Below are positions 17,337 through 26,560 of a stretch of 64,000 nucleotides of DNA, one piece after another. The stretch spans positions 32,042 to 96,041 of the forward strand of contig BGOK01000010.1 in NCBI GenBank assembly GCA_003569205.1. The letters are read 5' to 3'. Position numbers and translations under genes: made by a program. The notes under the pieces were generated by a model. That model did not search any database, was not told where the DNA came from, and saw only the letters and a list, made by a program, of their open reading frames with translations. The stretch's first letter is position 1. Each line of letters opens with the position of its first letter. Source of the DNA: Verrucomicrobiota bacterium. GTDB lineage: Bacteria; Verrucomicrobiota; Verrucomicrobiia; Opitutales; UBA953.

Positions 17337-18353
17337 ATGTTCAAGCGCTTCCCCGGGCTATTCACGCAAGCCATCGGCATCGACCTCGGTACCGCCAACA
17401 CGCTCGTCTTCCTCAAGGATCGCGGCGTCGTTCTCCGCGAGCCTTCCGTCGTGGCCATTCGTACGAGCACCCGCAAGCCCATCGCCGTCGGCAACGAAGC
17501 CAAGATGATGCTGGGACGGACACCGGGCGACATTCAAGCCCTCCGCCCGATGAAGGACGGTGTCATCGCCGACTTCGAAATCAGCGAGCACATGCTCCGC
17601 TACTTCATCGGCAAGGTCGCCCGTAAGTCTTTCTTAACTAACCTCACCGTTGTCGTCGCCGTGCCTTATGGCATCACCGCCGTTGAACGCCGTGCCGTCA
17701 TGGACTCCGCCTACCGCGCGGGGGCCGATGACGTCATCACCATTCCAGAGCCGGTAGCTTCCGCTATCGGCGTCGGCCTCCCGGTCGAAGAACCGACGGG
17801 CTCCATGATCGTCGACATTGGTGGCGGTACGACCGAAGTCGCCGTCATCTCCCTTGGTGGCATTGTCCACGCCCGCTCCATTCGCGTGGGGGGCGACGAG
17901 TTCGACCTTTCCATTACCAAGTATATCCGCTCGTCGTATAACCTGATTATCGGCGAACGCACCGCGGAAGAGATTAAGATCAAGATTGGTTCCGCCTACG
18001 CCCTCGAGCAGGAATTGACCTATGAAGTCCGTGGTCGCGACGCGGTGACGGGTTTGCCCCGCTCCCTCCACCTGACCTCACAGGAAGTCCGCGAGGCCAT
18101 GGCAGACAATGTGAACCAGATCATCGAGGCCGTGAAGAGCTCGCTCGAGCGTATCCCGCCCGAACTCTCGGCCGACCTCGTCGACCGCGGTATCGTCATC
18201 GCGGGTGGCGGTGCCCTCATCCGCCGCATTGACCGTGCCCTCTCCGAAGCCACCGGCCTCCCGGTGATTGTCGCCGAAGACCCTTTGTGTGCCGTTGTCA
18301 ATGGCACCGGTAAGATCCTCGCCAACGCCTCCCGCTGGAGCGGCCGAGAGTAA
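17337..18353 (+). CDS. mreB: rod shape-determining protein MreB
   Basis: A 338-residue bacterial actin. Nucleotide-binding motifs are all present: IDLGTANTLVFL, EPVASAIG, VDIGGGTTEVAVISLGG and IVIAGGGALI. It polymerises under the membrane and directs elongasome movement. It is the first gene of mreB-mreC-mreD-mrdA. The 165-bp upstream gap ends in TTGACT (17289-17294) and two TTATTCATAG repeats, a plausible promoter region, with AGAGG about 18 bases before the start. Intact. Confidence 0.97.
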   Translation: MFKRFPGLFTQAIGIDLGTANTLVFLKDRGVVLREPSVVAIRTSTRKPIAVGNEAKMMLGRTPGDIQALRPMKDGVIADFEISEHMLRYFIGKVARKSFLTNLTVVVAVPYGITAVERRAVMDSAYRAGADDVITIPEPVASAIGVGLPVEEPTGSMIVDIGGGTTEVAVISLGGIVHARSIRVGGDEFDLSITKYIRSSYNLIIGERTAEEIKIKIGSAYALEQELTYEVRGRDAVTGLPRSLHLTSQEVREAMADNVNQIIEAVKSSLERIPPELSADLVDRGIVIAGGGALIRRIDRALSEATGLPVIVAEDPLCAVVNGTGKILANASRWSGRE

Positions 18354-18373
18354 TTCCTGCGGGCCAACCCGCC

Positions 18374-19267
18374 ATGGATAATAACCGCCAAGGAGCCAAA
18401 GCGTCCTACGTCGCCCTAGTTTTCTTCACGGGGCTATGGATGATTTTGCCTAGCGCTGTCCGTCGCTTCAACCGCGAAGCCTTCGCCGAATTCCAAGCCC
18501 CGGCCTTACACCTGGTCGGTAAAGGGCGTGACCTCGCTCGTTACTGGGAACTCCAAAGCCGCTCTCCGGAAGAACTCGTTGCCGCGGCCCGGGACCTCGC
18601 CCGCATCAACGCAGCGCTGGAGCTGAAGATTCATTCCTTAGACGACGCCCGCAAAGAGAATACCCGTCTCCGCGAGATGCTGCGCTACCCGCAGTCGACG
18701 GAATTCGTCACGGTCGTCGCCCGGGTCTCCGTCCGCGAAACTTCCTCTTGGTGGCAACGCATCATCATCCGCAAAGGCCGCAGCGATGGCGTCCGCCCCG
18801 GCTGCCCCGTGGTCTTCGGTGACCGCGTCATCGGCCGAGTGAGCGTCGTCCACTTGACCACGAGCGAGGTGGACCTCGTCACCAGCCCGGGTTTCCGCTG
18901 CACCGCTTTTCTGGAAGGCGACGATCAAAACCACGTCGTTCACGTCAGTGGTCGCGCCGGCTTAGCGCTCTCCGCCCCGCGCGCCATGGTCTCCATCATC
19001 CCGCTCGGCTACAATCCACCGGCCGGCCAAATTGCGAAGGTCATGACCACGGGTCTGGGCGGGGTCTTCCCTTCTGGCCTCACGTTGGGCACGCTGGAAA
19101 CAGGCGTCCAGACGACTTCCGAAAAACATATGCTGACGGGCGCCCTCACCCCCGCCAAAGAACTTAGCTTTATTCAAGAAGTGTCGGTGTTGATTCCAAA
19201 ATACCCCACGGCGGGTGAAATTCTCCTCACCCCGGCCGATACCGGCAAAGCGGAAGAATTCCGATGA
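18374..19267 (+). CDS. mreC: rod shape-determining protein MreC
   Basis: 297 residues. One N-terminal membrane segment (SYVALVFFTGLWMILPS), then a coiled coil (about 55-100, ELVAAARDLARINAALEL to ENTRLREML), then two beta-barrel domains with GRSDGVRPGCPVVFGDRVIGRV and GLGGVFPSGLTLGT, as in MreC. It is the periplasmic scaffold linking MreB to PBP2. Its stop overlaps the mreD start (ATGA), indicating translational coupling. Confidence 0.92.
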   Translation: MDNNRQGAKASYVALVFFTGLWMILPSAVRRFNREAFAEFQAPALHLVGKGRDLARYWELQSRSPEELVAAARDLARINAALELKIHSLDDARKENTRLREMLRYPQSTEFVTVVARVSVRETSSWWQRIIIRKGRSDGVRPGCPVVFGDRVIGRVSVVHLTTSEVDLVTSPGFRCTAFLEGDDQNHVVHVSGRAGLALSAPRAMVSIIPLGYNPPAGQIAKVMTTGLGGVFPSGLTLGTLETGVQTTSEKHMLTGALTPAKELSFIQEVSVLIPKYPTAGEILLTPADTGKAEEFR

Positions 19268-19794
19268 GCCTAAGCTGGGCCTGGCTTTTCCTCCTGCTGG
19301 CGACCTTCCCTTGGTTGCTCGGGGTCGACTTGCTCTCAGACTCAATCGCCACCTCGGGCGTCTGCCTCTTCATCTCCGGCGCAGCCATCATTGCGCCCTG
19401 CCGGCGTCTCCGCCGGTGGCAAGCGGTGCTCTTCTCCGCGTGCATCGGCTTCCTCTTTGAAGCCCTGCGGCCCATTCCCGATGGATCGCTGGCGCTCCTC
19501 TTGGTCTTTGCGGCCATCTACCTGACTTCCCACCGCGACGAGATTCGTGACATGCCCAGAATGTTTTGGGCGGCCGTCCTCGTGAATGGCTTAGCCTGCA
19601 CGGCTTGGTTCCTCGCCGCCGGCCTAGCCTATCTGAAAGAGGTCCCGCTGCTCTCGCTGCACTTCCTCGGTCAGTGGTTATTGCATCTGCTACTCGCAAC
19701 CATCCTCGCGATATTGCTGCTGGTGCCGCTGGCCCTGGTGCAGAACTTCGCCATGGATAAGATTGGTGTCCCCCAGCCCGACGAAGCCGCATGA
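19264..19794 (+). CDS. mreD: rod shape-determining protein MreD (putative)
   Basis: 176 residues, nearly all hydrophobic, with five or six membrane segments and a short polar C-terminus. Sequence similarity to MreD is always weak. The assignment rests on its size, topology and exact position between mreC and mrdA, with 4-bp ATGA overlaps at both ends. It is an inner-membrane part of the elongasome. Confidence 0.8.
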   Translation: MSLSWAWLFLLLATFPWLLGVDLLSDSIATSGVCLFISGAAIIAPCRRLRRWQAVLFSACIGFLFEALRPIPDGSLALLLVFAAIYLTSHRDEIRDMPRMFWAAVLVNGLACTAWFLAAGLAYLKEVPLLSLHFLGQWLLHLLLATILAILLLVPLALVQNFAMDKIGVPQPDEAA

Positions 19795-21872
19795 AGGACT
19801 TCGACGGCCAGAACCCCTCCGCCCCTTCGGACCCCATTTCCGCCTGGCGACTGCGCGTGATTTTCTTCTTTTTCTGCGCTGGTTTCGTCTACGTTGCCGT
19901 GGGCCTGAGCTATCGTCAGCTAGTCCAAAGTGTGAGCCTCACCGAGAAATCGGATAACCAAGGCCAGCGGGTCGTCATCCTACCGCCATCACGCGGTAAG
20001 ATTTTTGACCGTAACGGGTACGTCCTCGTCGACAACCGTGTCCGCTGGAGTGTGAAAGCGGACTTACTCGCGTTGCAACCGGAGTTCCGCAAGGAATACC
20101 TCGCTCTCCTCAAGAAGGAAAAGGACCGCTTCCCCGACCGCCGCCCCGACTACGACCAACTCCAGCAGACCGCGCGCCTCAACGTGCTTAACGCTTGGCT
20201 GACTAAAATCTGGTTTGTCATCGACTCGACAAATCAGAAAGCGGCGAAAGGCACTGCGAAGGTTAAGTCGACCCCCGACCTGCATCCGGAAGAACGCATG
20301 GTGCACCCGGATACCCTCCGCAAGCACCTGAACGAACGCCGCGCCCTGCTGTTCCCGCTGATTCTCGACCTCGCTTTTCCGAACTCGGGCCACGCCGTCA
20401 CCTCAGAGGAAGGTAATCGGTCCGTTGCGCGCTTCATCGAGCAATTCCCGGTCCAGGGACCCATTACCCTCGAAGCCGACATGGTGCGCTCCTACCCCAA
20501 TGGCAAGTTAGCCTCCCACGTCTTAGGTTACGTGCGCGACACCGATATCCTGAAAGGTCAACTCGACGACGAGCTCGCCGAAAAATTCGCTAACCTGCAG
20601 AAGCTGGGCTACACCGGCAAGAAAGGTGCCGACGGAATCGAGGCGACCTACAACGAAGTGCTTTCGGGGCACAGCGGCTGGGAACATTGGACCAAGACCT
20701 CGTCGGGCTATAACAAAGAACGGCTCGAGGCCAAACCCCCGAAGCAAGGCGCGGACGTGGCCCTCTCGCTGGATACCAAAATTCAGAAATCCGCCGAAGA
20801 GGCCTTGGCTAAAATTGTGGACTCCCAAGGTAAGGCCCTCCCCGCGGCCGCGGTCATGCTCGACGTCAATACGGGCGAGATCTTGGCCTTGGCTAGCCAG
20901 CCCTCTTTTGACCCTAATGAAATGGCGGACCGCGTCACGCAGGCCTACTTTGATCAAGTGAACTCGGAAGGCGGCTGGCTGAACCGCTCCACTCAAGGGC
21001 TTTACGCCCCTGGCTCGACCTTCAAATTGATCACGGCCACGGCTGGCATGCGTGCCAACAAAATAGACTGGGACGATATCTTGGACTGTGGTCCTAGCTA
21101 TATGGTCGGAGGGCGCGCCTTCCCCGAACATGATCCGGTCGGCTACGGTCAAGTCGACTTAGAGAAGATGCTCGCCGTCTCCTGTAACGTCTGGAACTAC
21201 CAGGTCGGCCTACGGACTGGACCCGAAAATCTCGCGAAGGAAGCCCGCCGCTTTGGGCTCGATGCTCCCCTGCTGCAAAAGCCAGCAGAGCATAACAACC
21301 ACTCCACCACCGAACTCCCGAATCCGGCTACCCGCATGGTCGTCCCCGACCGCGCCTACAAGCAGCGGATTGCGGGCGAACCTTGGACGGATGGCGACAC
21401 GGCCAACACTTCCATCGGCCAAGGCTACCTGCTCACGACCCCGCTGCATATGGCATGCTTAATTGCTTCGATTGCCCGGGGTGAGACCCGGACGACTCCG
21501 AGTATCATCCATGACCCGGGCCGCGATGGTCGCCATGCTGGCGCCGAACCCATTGGCCTGAACACCCAGCAACTCAACGCTCTCCGCGAAGGCATGCTGC
21601 GCTGCGTCGAGGAAGGGACCGCCAAGAGCGTACGGATTCCTGGCCTACCTTACGCCGCTAAGACCGGCACTTCCGAATATTTCAAGAAAGGCGAAAAGGC
21701 TCACCTAGCGTGGATTATCGGTTACGCCCCCGCGGACAATCCCGTGGTGGCCTTCTGTGTGCTCGTGGAAGGGCAACTCGATACCAGCACCTGGGGCGGC
21801 AAGACGGCTGGCCCCGTCGCTCGCGACATGATCCTCGCTTGGCGGAGCGCGGCCGACGAGAAAGATAAATAG
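19791..21872 (+). CDS. mrdA: penicillin-binding protein 2, peptidoglycan transpeptidase
   Basis: A 693-residue class B PBP. One N-terminal membrane anchor (VIFFFFCAGFVYVAVGLSY), the pedestal domain with PPSRGKIFDRNGYVLVDN, then the transpeptidase domain: SxxK in APGSTFKL (about residue 408), the SCN-like motif in AVSCNVWNYQ, and KTGTSEY (about 623). It crosslinks peptidoglycan during elongation. Usually rodA follows; here the next gene is a convergent L,D-transpeptidase 3 bp away, so rodA must be elsewhere. An insertion (residues about 135-180, rich in charged residues) in the pedestal domain makes it longer than E. coli PBP2. Confidence 0.95.
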   Translation: MKDFDGQNPSAPSDPISAWRLRVIFFFFCAGFVYVAVGLSYRQLVQSVSLTEKSDNQGQRVVILPPSRGKIFDRNGYVLVDNRVRWSVKADLLALQPEFRKEYLALLKKEKDRFPDRRPDYDQLQQTARLNVLNAWLTKIWFVIDSTNQKAAKGTAKVKSTPDLHPEERMVHPDTLRKHLNERRALLFPLILDLAFPNSGHAVTSEEGNRSVARFIEQFPVQGPITLEADMVRSYPNGKLASHVLGYVRDTDILKGQLDDELAEKFANLQKLGYTGKKGADGIEATYNEVLSGHSGWEHWTKTSSGYNKERLEAKPPKQGADVALSLDTKIQKSAEEALAKIVDSQGKALPAAAVMLDVNTGEILALASQPSFDPNEMADRVTQAYFDQVNSEGGWLNRSTQGLYAPGSTFKLITATAGMRANKIDWDDILDCGPSYMVGGRAFPEHDPVGYGQVDLEKMLAVSCNVWNYQVGLRTGPENLAKEARRFGLDAPLLQKPAEHNNHSTTELPNPATRMVVPDRAYKQRIAGEPWTDGDTANTSIGQGYLLTTPLHMACLIASIARGETRTTPSIIHDPGRDGRHAGAEPIGLNTQQLNALREGMLRCVEEGTAKSVRIPGLPYAAKTGTSEYFKKGEKAHLAWIIGYAPADNPVVAFCVLVEGQLDTSTWGGKTAGPVARDMILAWRSAADEKDK

Positions 21873-21875
21873 GTC

Positions 21876-22433
21876 CTAGCGAATGTAGACCAGCGTTCCG
21901 ACCGACACGCGGTCAAAGAGCACAATGACATCGGCATCCGCCAGGAGCACGCAGCCGTGGCTATTGGGCTGGCCCAAGTTGGCGTGCTGATTCGTGCCAT
22001 GGACGTAGACGTAGCGTTGCTTAGTGTCGACGACCTGCCCCGCGGCATTAGCGCCCGCGTTATGTCCGGGCTCGAGGCCAGCCAACCAAAGAATCCGCGA
22101 AGTAATGAGGTTATCCTCGGCCGTCGGCCAGTCGGACCAGACTTTCCCCGTTGGTTGGCGGGCCTTAAAAACCATACCCGCGGGAGCGCCGCCACCAATC
22201 TTCTCGGACACCTGATGCAGGCCCGTGGGCGTCTGATGCGAATCTTGGACGCAGCCACGGCCTGCGCGCGCCGTGCTGATGGTATACGAATCGCACCCTG
22301 CCCCATAAAAATGCCAGAGTTTTTGCTGGTCAACCGACACCAGAAGGCAATCTTCCGACATGGATACACCCAACGCCTGAAGGCGTTCGGCGAACTCTTT
22401 TTTCAAAACCAAGGATAACTCAGAACATGGCAT
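21876..22433 (-). CDS. L,D-transpeptidase (YkuD domain)
   Basis: 185 residues from the ATG at 22433. The YkuD catalytic block is clear near the C-terminus: the HGTNQHANLGQPNSHGCVLL stretch with the nucleophile Cys at about residue 158. TPTGLHQVSEKIGGGAPAG earlier is also typical. These enzymes form 3-3 peptidoglycan crosslinks or attach proteins to the wall. There is no obvious signal peptide, which is odd for a periplasmic enzyme. The start overlaps the divergent asd start by 7 bp; an alternative ATG at 22361 would give 161 residues, but the extra 24 residues look coding. Convergent with mrdA. Confidence 0.85.
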   Translation of the reverse strand: MPCSELSLVLKKEFAERLQALGVSMSEDCLLVSVDQQKLWHFYGAGCDSYTISTARAGRGCVQDSHQTPTGLHQVSEKIGGGAPAGMVFKARQPTGKVWSDWPTAEDNLITSRILWLAGLEPGHNAGANAAGQVVDTKQRYVYVHGTNQHANLGQPNSHGCVLLADADVIVLFDRVSVGTLVYIR

Positions 22434-23446
22434 ATCGAATTGGCATCGTGGGCGTGACCGGCGCGGTCGGTCAAGAACTGCTGGCGTTGATGGCCAAGCG
22501 AAAGTTCCCGGTCACCGAGCTCCGCCCCCTCGCTTCGGCCCGTTCGGCTGGGTCTAAGGTCAGCTATGGCGGCCAGGACTGGACCGTCCAGGAGGCCAAA
22601 CCAGAGGCCTTTGAAGGCCTAGATTTCGTTATCTTCAGCGCGGGCGGCTCGGTTTCCCTCGCCCTCGCCCCAGAAGCGGTCAAGCGCGGGGTCATCGTCA
22701 TCGATAATAGCTCGGCCTTCCGCATGGACCCGACGGTTCCCCTCGTGGTCCCGGAGATCAACGCCCATGCCCTGGACAACCACCAAGGCATCATCGCGAA
22801 CCCGAACTGCTCCACGGCCATCGCTTTGATGGGGCTCTTCCCCCTGCACCAAGCCTTCGGCCTGAAGCGCTTCTTCGCTTCGACCTACCAAGCTGTCTCC
22901 GGTACCGGCGCCGAGGCTATGCGCGAACTCGACACGCAAGTCCGGGCGTGGGCTAAGGGCGAAGCCTCGCCGCCCAAGGTCTACCCGCACACCATCGCCT
23001 TCAACCTCATCCCGCAGGTCGACTCCTTCCAGGAAGATGGCTACACGAAGGAAGAAATGAAGATGCTGCACGAAGGCCGTAAAATCATGGGCCTGCCCGA
23101 CCTCAAGGTCACGACGACCTGCGTCCGCGTCCCGGTCTTCCGCGCGCACTCGATTGCGATCAGCGCTGAGTTCGAACGGCCGGTTGACCTAGCGGTCGCC
23201 CGCGCGGCGATTGCCGCCTTTCCCGGTGCCGAAGTCTGCGACGACCCTGCCAAGAAACTTTACCCCATGCCGCTGGATTATGCTGGCAAGGAAAAGTGCG
23301 GCGTGGGCCGACTACGTAAGGACACGCTTTTCGACAATGGCCTGTCCCTCTGGGTCAGCGGCGACCAGCTCTGGAAAGGCGCGGCGCTCAACGCCATCCA
23401 GATCGCCGAAGCCCTCCACGCCCGCGGCCGGCTGGCCCGCCGCTAA
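22427..23446 (+). CDS. asd: aspartate-semialdehyde dehydrogenase
   Basis: 339 residues. The N-terminal NADP motif is IGIVGVTGAVGQELL, the catalytic cysteine is in ANPNCSTAIALMGL (about residue 128), and CVRVPVFRAHSIAIS is the substrate-binding segment. It reduces aspartyl phosphate to the semialdehyde, feeding lysine/diaminopimelate (peptidoglycan), methionine and threonine synthesis. An AAGGA site lies about 13 bases before the ATG. Because its start overlaps the divergent L,D-transpeptidase start, its promoter must lie inside that gene. Confidence 0.95.
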   Translation: MAYRIGIVGVTGAVGQELLALMAKRKFPVTELRPLASARSAGSKVSYGGQDWTVQEAKPEAFEGLDFVIFSAGGSVSLALAPEAVKRGVIVIDNSSAFRMDPTVPLVVPEINAHALDNHQGIIANPNCSTAIALMGLFPLHQAFGLKRFFASTYQAVSGTGAEAMRELDTQVRAWAKGEASPPKVYPHTIAFNLIPQVDSFQEDGYTKEEMKMLHEGRKIMGLPDLKVTTTCVRVPVFRAHSIAISAEFERPVDLAVARAAIAAFPGAEVCDDPAKKLYPMPLDYAGKEKCGVGRLRKDTLFDNGLSLWVSGDQLWKGAALNAIQIAEALHARGRLARR

Positions 23447-23449
23447 GCC

Positions 23450-24013
23450 ATGGCGCGGTCCAATGATCGAGCGCCCCGCCACGCGGACCTCAATAAACCC
23501 ATCCGGCAGCTGGATGAGACGGATATCCCTGCTCTGCTCGCGCTGCACAAGGACCCGCTCATCCTCGTCCTCGATGGCGTCCAAGACCCGCATAACCTCG
23601 GGGCATGCCTCCGGACCGCCGATTGCGCGGGCTGCGCCTTCGTCGTCACGACCCGCAAGAACTCTTCACCGGTCAACGATACGGTCCGCAAGGTCGCCGT
23701 CGGCGCGGCTGAGCACATGCCCATCGTTCAGGCCCACAACCTCCGCAATGCCTTGGTAAAACTCAAGGAGGGCGGCGTCTGGATCGCCGGCACGAGCGAC
23801 CACAAGACGAGCCAATCCCTCTTTACGGCTAAACTAACCGGACCGCTCGCACTTGTCATGGGCGCCGAGGGCGACGGCATCCGTCACCTGACAGCCGAAA
23901 CCTGCGATTTCTTGGTGCGCATCCCAATGCTGGGCGCCGTCCCTTGCCTCAACGTGTCCGTCTCTGCGGGTGTCTGCCTCTTTGAGGCCGTCCGCCAGCG
24001 CGGTCACCGCTAA
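23450..24013 (+). CDS. TrmH/SpoU-family RNA 2'-O-methyltransferase (RlmB-like, short)
   Basis: 187 residues of SPOUT methyltransferase fold. All three motifs are present: DGVQDPHNLGACLRTAD, VMGAEGDGIR and IPMLGAVPCLNVSVSAGV. The order and wording are closest to RlmB, which methylates G2251 of 23S rRNA. Usual RlmB is about 245 residues with an N-terminal L30e-like RNA-binding domain; here only about 40 residues precede the catalytic domain, so that domain is missing. It could therefore be another TrmH-family enzyme. The start is 3 bp after the asd stop, so they are probably cotranscribed. Confidence 0.85.
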   Translation: MARSNDRAPRHADLNKPIRQLDETDIPALLALHKDPLILVLDGVQDPHNLGACLRTADCAGCAFVVTTRKNSSPVNDTVRKVAVGAAEHMPIVQAHNLRNALVKLKEGGVWIAGTSDHKTSQSLFTAKLTGPLALVMGAEGDGIRHLTAETCDFLVRIPMLGAVPCLNVSVSAGVCLFEAVRQRGHR

Positions 24014-24069
24014 GGGCTATTTATCCTTTACCCACGGCAGGCAAAGCCCTTTGCTGGCAGTCGTTCAAG

Positions 24070-24141
24070 GGCCGGATAGCTCAATGGTAGAGCAGTTGAC
24101 TTTTAATCAATTGGTTCCGGGTTCGAGTCCCGGTCCGGCCA
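24070..24141 (+). tRNA. tRNA-Lys (anticodon UUU)
   Basis: A 72-nt cloverleaf: acceptor GGCCGGA/TCCGGCC, D stem GCTC/GAGC, anticodon stem GTTGA/TCAAT with loop CTTTTAA (anticodon TTT), T stem CCGGG/CCCGG with loop TTCGAGT, discriminator A. CCA is not encoded. Confidence 0.95.
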
Positions 24142-24162
24142 CTTTGAACACCGCTTAACGGT

Positions 24163-24182
24163 CAGGCCCCATGGCCTGTTTT
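24163..24182 (+). terminator. rho-independent terminator after tRNA-Lys(UUU)
   Basis: CAGGCC and GGCCTG pair around a CCAT loop and are followed directly by TTTT. It lies 22 bp after the first tRNA and before the second. Confidence 0.6.
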
Positions 24183-24232
24183 CGTGCTTGAAAAAATCCG
24201 GCTAGTCCGCACTCCTTCACGTTCCGCTGTCT

Positions 24233-24636
<404 letters not shown>

Positions 24637-24717
24637 GACTCCATAAATATGAAAAGCCCAGAGCCCGGCAGGCAACGGTGCGACCGTAGGGTTGATGGCC
24701 TATCAATAATATCAGTT

Positions 24718-26559
24718 TCACTCTACCGTCACCGACTTGGCCAAGTTGCGGGGCTGGTCAATCGAACAGCCGCGCAGGCGGGCCACATGATACGCTAAGA
24801 GCTGCAAGGCCACGGCTGCGGGGATTGTCGCGACCAAGGGATCACAATCCGGAATGACGATGCGGTCATCGGCAATGGTGTCCGCAGACTGACCCGCCGT
24901 CACGACTGCTACAATCCGCGCCCCGCGGGCTTTGCATTCTTCCGCATTACTCCAGACTTTATCCAACTGCGGCGAGCGATTCGCCAGCACGACGACGGGC
25001 GTCCCCGGGGTGAGCAAAGCAATGGGACCATGTTTCATCTCGGCCGCATGATAGCCTTCGGCGTGAACATAGGATATCTCCTTGAGCTTCAAGGCGCCTT
25101 CCAGTGCAACCGGGTGCATCGGACCACGACCTAAAAAGAAAGCGTGCTCGGCGGTCGCCATGCGGGCGGCTACCGACGCGATAGCGTCGTTCTGGGCCAG
25201 GACCTGCTCGATGAGCTCCGGTAACCGTGCCAATTCCGCAACCAGCGCCCTGCCCCGCTCCAAGGAAAGGCGACGCCCACGGCCTAACCGCAGGGCCATC
25301 AGCAAAAGAACCGCCACCTGACCAGTGAAAGCCTTCGTCGAGGCCACCGAAATTTCGGGGCCAGCATGAATGAAGACGCCTTGCCCCGTTTCGCGGGCGA
25401 TGGTCGACCCCACGACGTTGACGAGCCCGAGGACCAAGGCGCCTTTGGCCTTAGCCTCCCGCACGGCGGCCAAGGTGTCCGCGGTTTCGCCGGATTGTGA
25501 GATGGCTAAGACGAGGTCGTGGCTACCGACCAAGGGATTCCGATAGCGGAATTCAGCGGCCTGCTGCACCTCGGCATTGAGGTCGGCCAAATCTTCAAAG
25601 GCAAATTCACCGACTTGCCCCGCATGCAAGGAGGTCCCGCAGCCAACGAGGATGATGCGTTGGATTTCAGCCAGGTCGCGCGAGGAGGTCCCCATGCCGG
25701 CCAAGACGGCGGTACCGTGCTCGGCATCGAGTCGACCACGTAACGCATTGCGGACGGATTCCGGCTGCTCGTAGATTTCCTTAAGCATGAAATGCGCGTA
25801 GCCGCCTTTTTCAACTGCCCCGGCCGTTAAACCTAATTCCGCGACTTCACGTTCGCGGATGACATCGTGGCGATCGCGGATATCGACGCTATCTGCCGTG
25901 AGGACCGCGATATCACCGTCGTCTAAATAGATGACGCGGCGGGTATGCGCCACCAAGGCCGCCGCATCCGAGGCTACGAGCGTCTCGCCGTCCCCTAGGC
26001 CCAAGACCAAGGGACTGCCCTTGCGGGCCACCACCAGCACGCCCGGTTGGTCGACCGCTAACACGGCGATGCCGTATGCACCTTCGACTTGGGCCAAGGC
26101 CTGCCCCACCGCTTTGCGCAGGTCTCCTTGATAATGCTCCCCAATCAAACGGGCTAAGGCCTCGGTGTCGGTTTCAGAGAGAAAGACATGGCCCTTGGCC
26201 TCCAAGCGAGCGCGGATGGACCGATAGTTCTCAATGATGCCGTTATGCACTAAACAAAGTCGTCCTTCCGCCGCCGCATGCGGATGGGCATTCGCCTCTG
26301 TCGGTGCGCCATGCGTCGCCCAGCGGGTGTGCGCGATTCCCGTCTGCGCCGCCACTTGGGCTGCGGGCGGCAACTGCGCATTCACTTTCTCCGTCAAGCG
26401 GGCGACCTTACCCACGGCACGAACGGTAGTCAGCTGACCGCGCGGCTCCTGCAACGCGATACCAGCGGAGTCGTACCCACGGTACTCCAAGCGGCGCAAC
26501 CCTCCCAGGAGAATGGGCAGCGCAGGCTGTCGACCGACATATCCGATGATGCCACACAT
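24718..26559 (-). CDS. glmS: glutamine-fructose-6-phosphate aminotransferase (isomerizing)
   Basis: 613 residues when started at the ATG at 26559. A longer frame to 26742 overlaps the upstream gene and would bury the catalytic Cys, which must be N-terminal (MCGIIGYVG). The glutaminase domain has EYRGYDSAGIAL and HTRWATHGAP. Two SIS domains follow (GCGTSLHAG, ISQSGETADT, GRGPMHPVALEGALKLKE), ending NLAKSVTVE. It makes glucosamine-6-phosphate, the first step to UDP-GlcNAc. The start is 1 bp after the stop of the acetyltransferase gene, so it is coupled to it and glmM; there is no room for a glmS ribozyme. Confidence 0.96.
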   Translation of the reverse strand: MCGIIGYVGRQPALPILLGGLRRLEYRGYDSAGIALQEPRGQLTTVRAVGKVARLTEKVNAQLPPAAQVAAQTGIAHTRWATHGAPTEANAHPHAAAEGRLCLVHNGIIENYRSIRARLEAKGHVFLSETDTEALARLIGEHYQGDLRKAVGQALAQVEGAYGIAVLAVDQPGVLVVARKGSPLVLGLGDGETLVASDAAALVAHTRRVIYLDDGDIAVLTADSVDIRDRHDVIREREVAELGLTAGAVEKGGYAHFMLKEIYEQPESVRNALRGRLDAEHGTAVLAGMGTSSRDLAEIQRIILVGCGTSLHAGQVGEFAFEDLADLNAEVQQAAEFRYRNPLVGSHDLVLAISQSGETADTLAAVREAKAKGALVLGLVNVVGSTIARETGQGVFIHAGPEISVASTKAFTGQVAVLLLMALRLGRGRRLSLERGRALVAELARLPELIEQVLAQNDAIASVAARMATAEHAFFLGRGPMHPVALEGALKLKEISYVHAEGYHAAEMKHGPIALLTPGTPVVVLANRSPQLDKVWSNAEECKARGARIVAVVTAGQSADTIADDRIVIPDCDPLVATIPAAVALQLLAYHVARLRGCSIDQPRNLAKSVTVE

Positions 26560-26560
26560 C

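Noticed and set aside
24012..24051. Terminator after the rRNA methyltransferase gene
   Set aside because: AAGGGCT and AGCCCTT can pair, but the loop is long and no T run follows.
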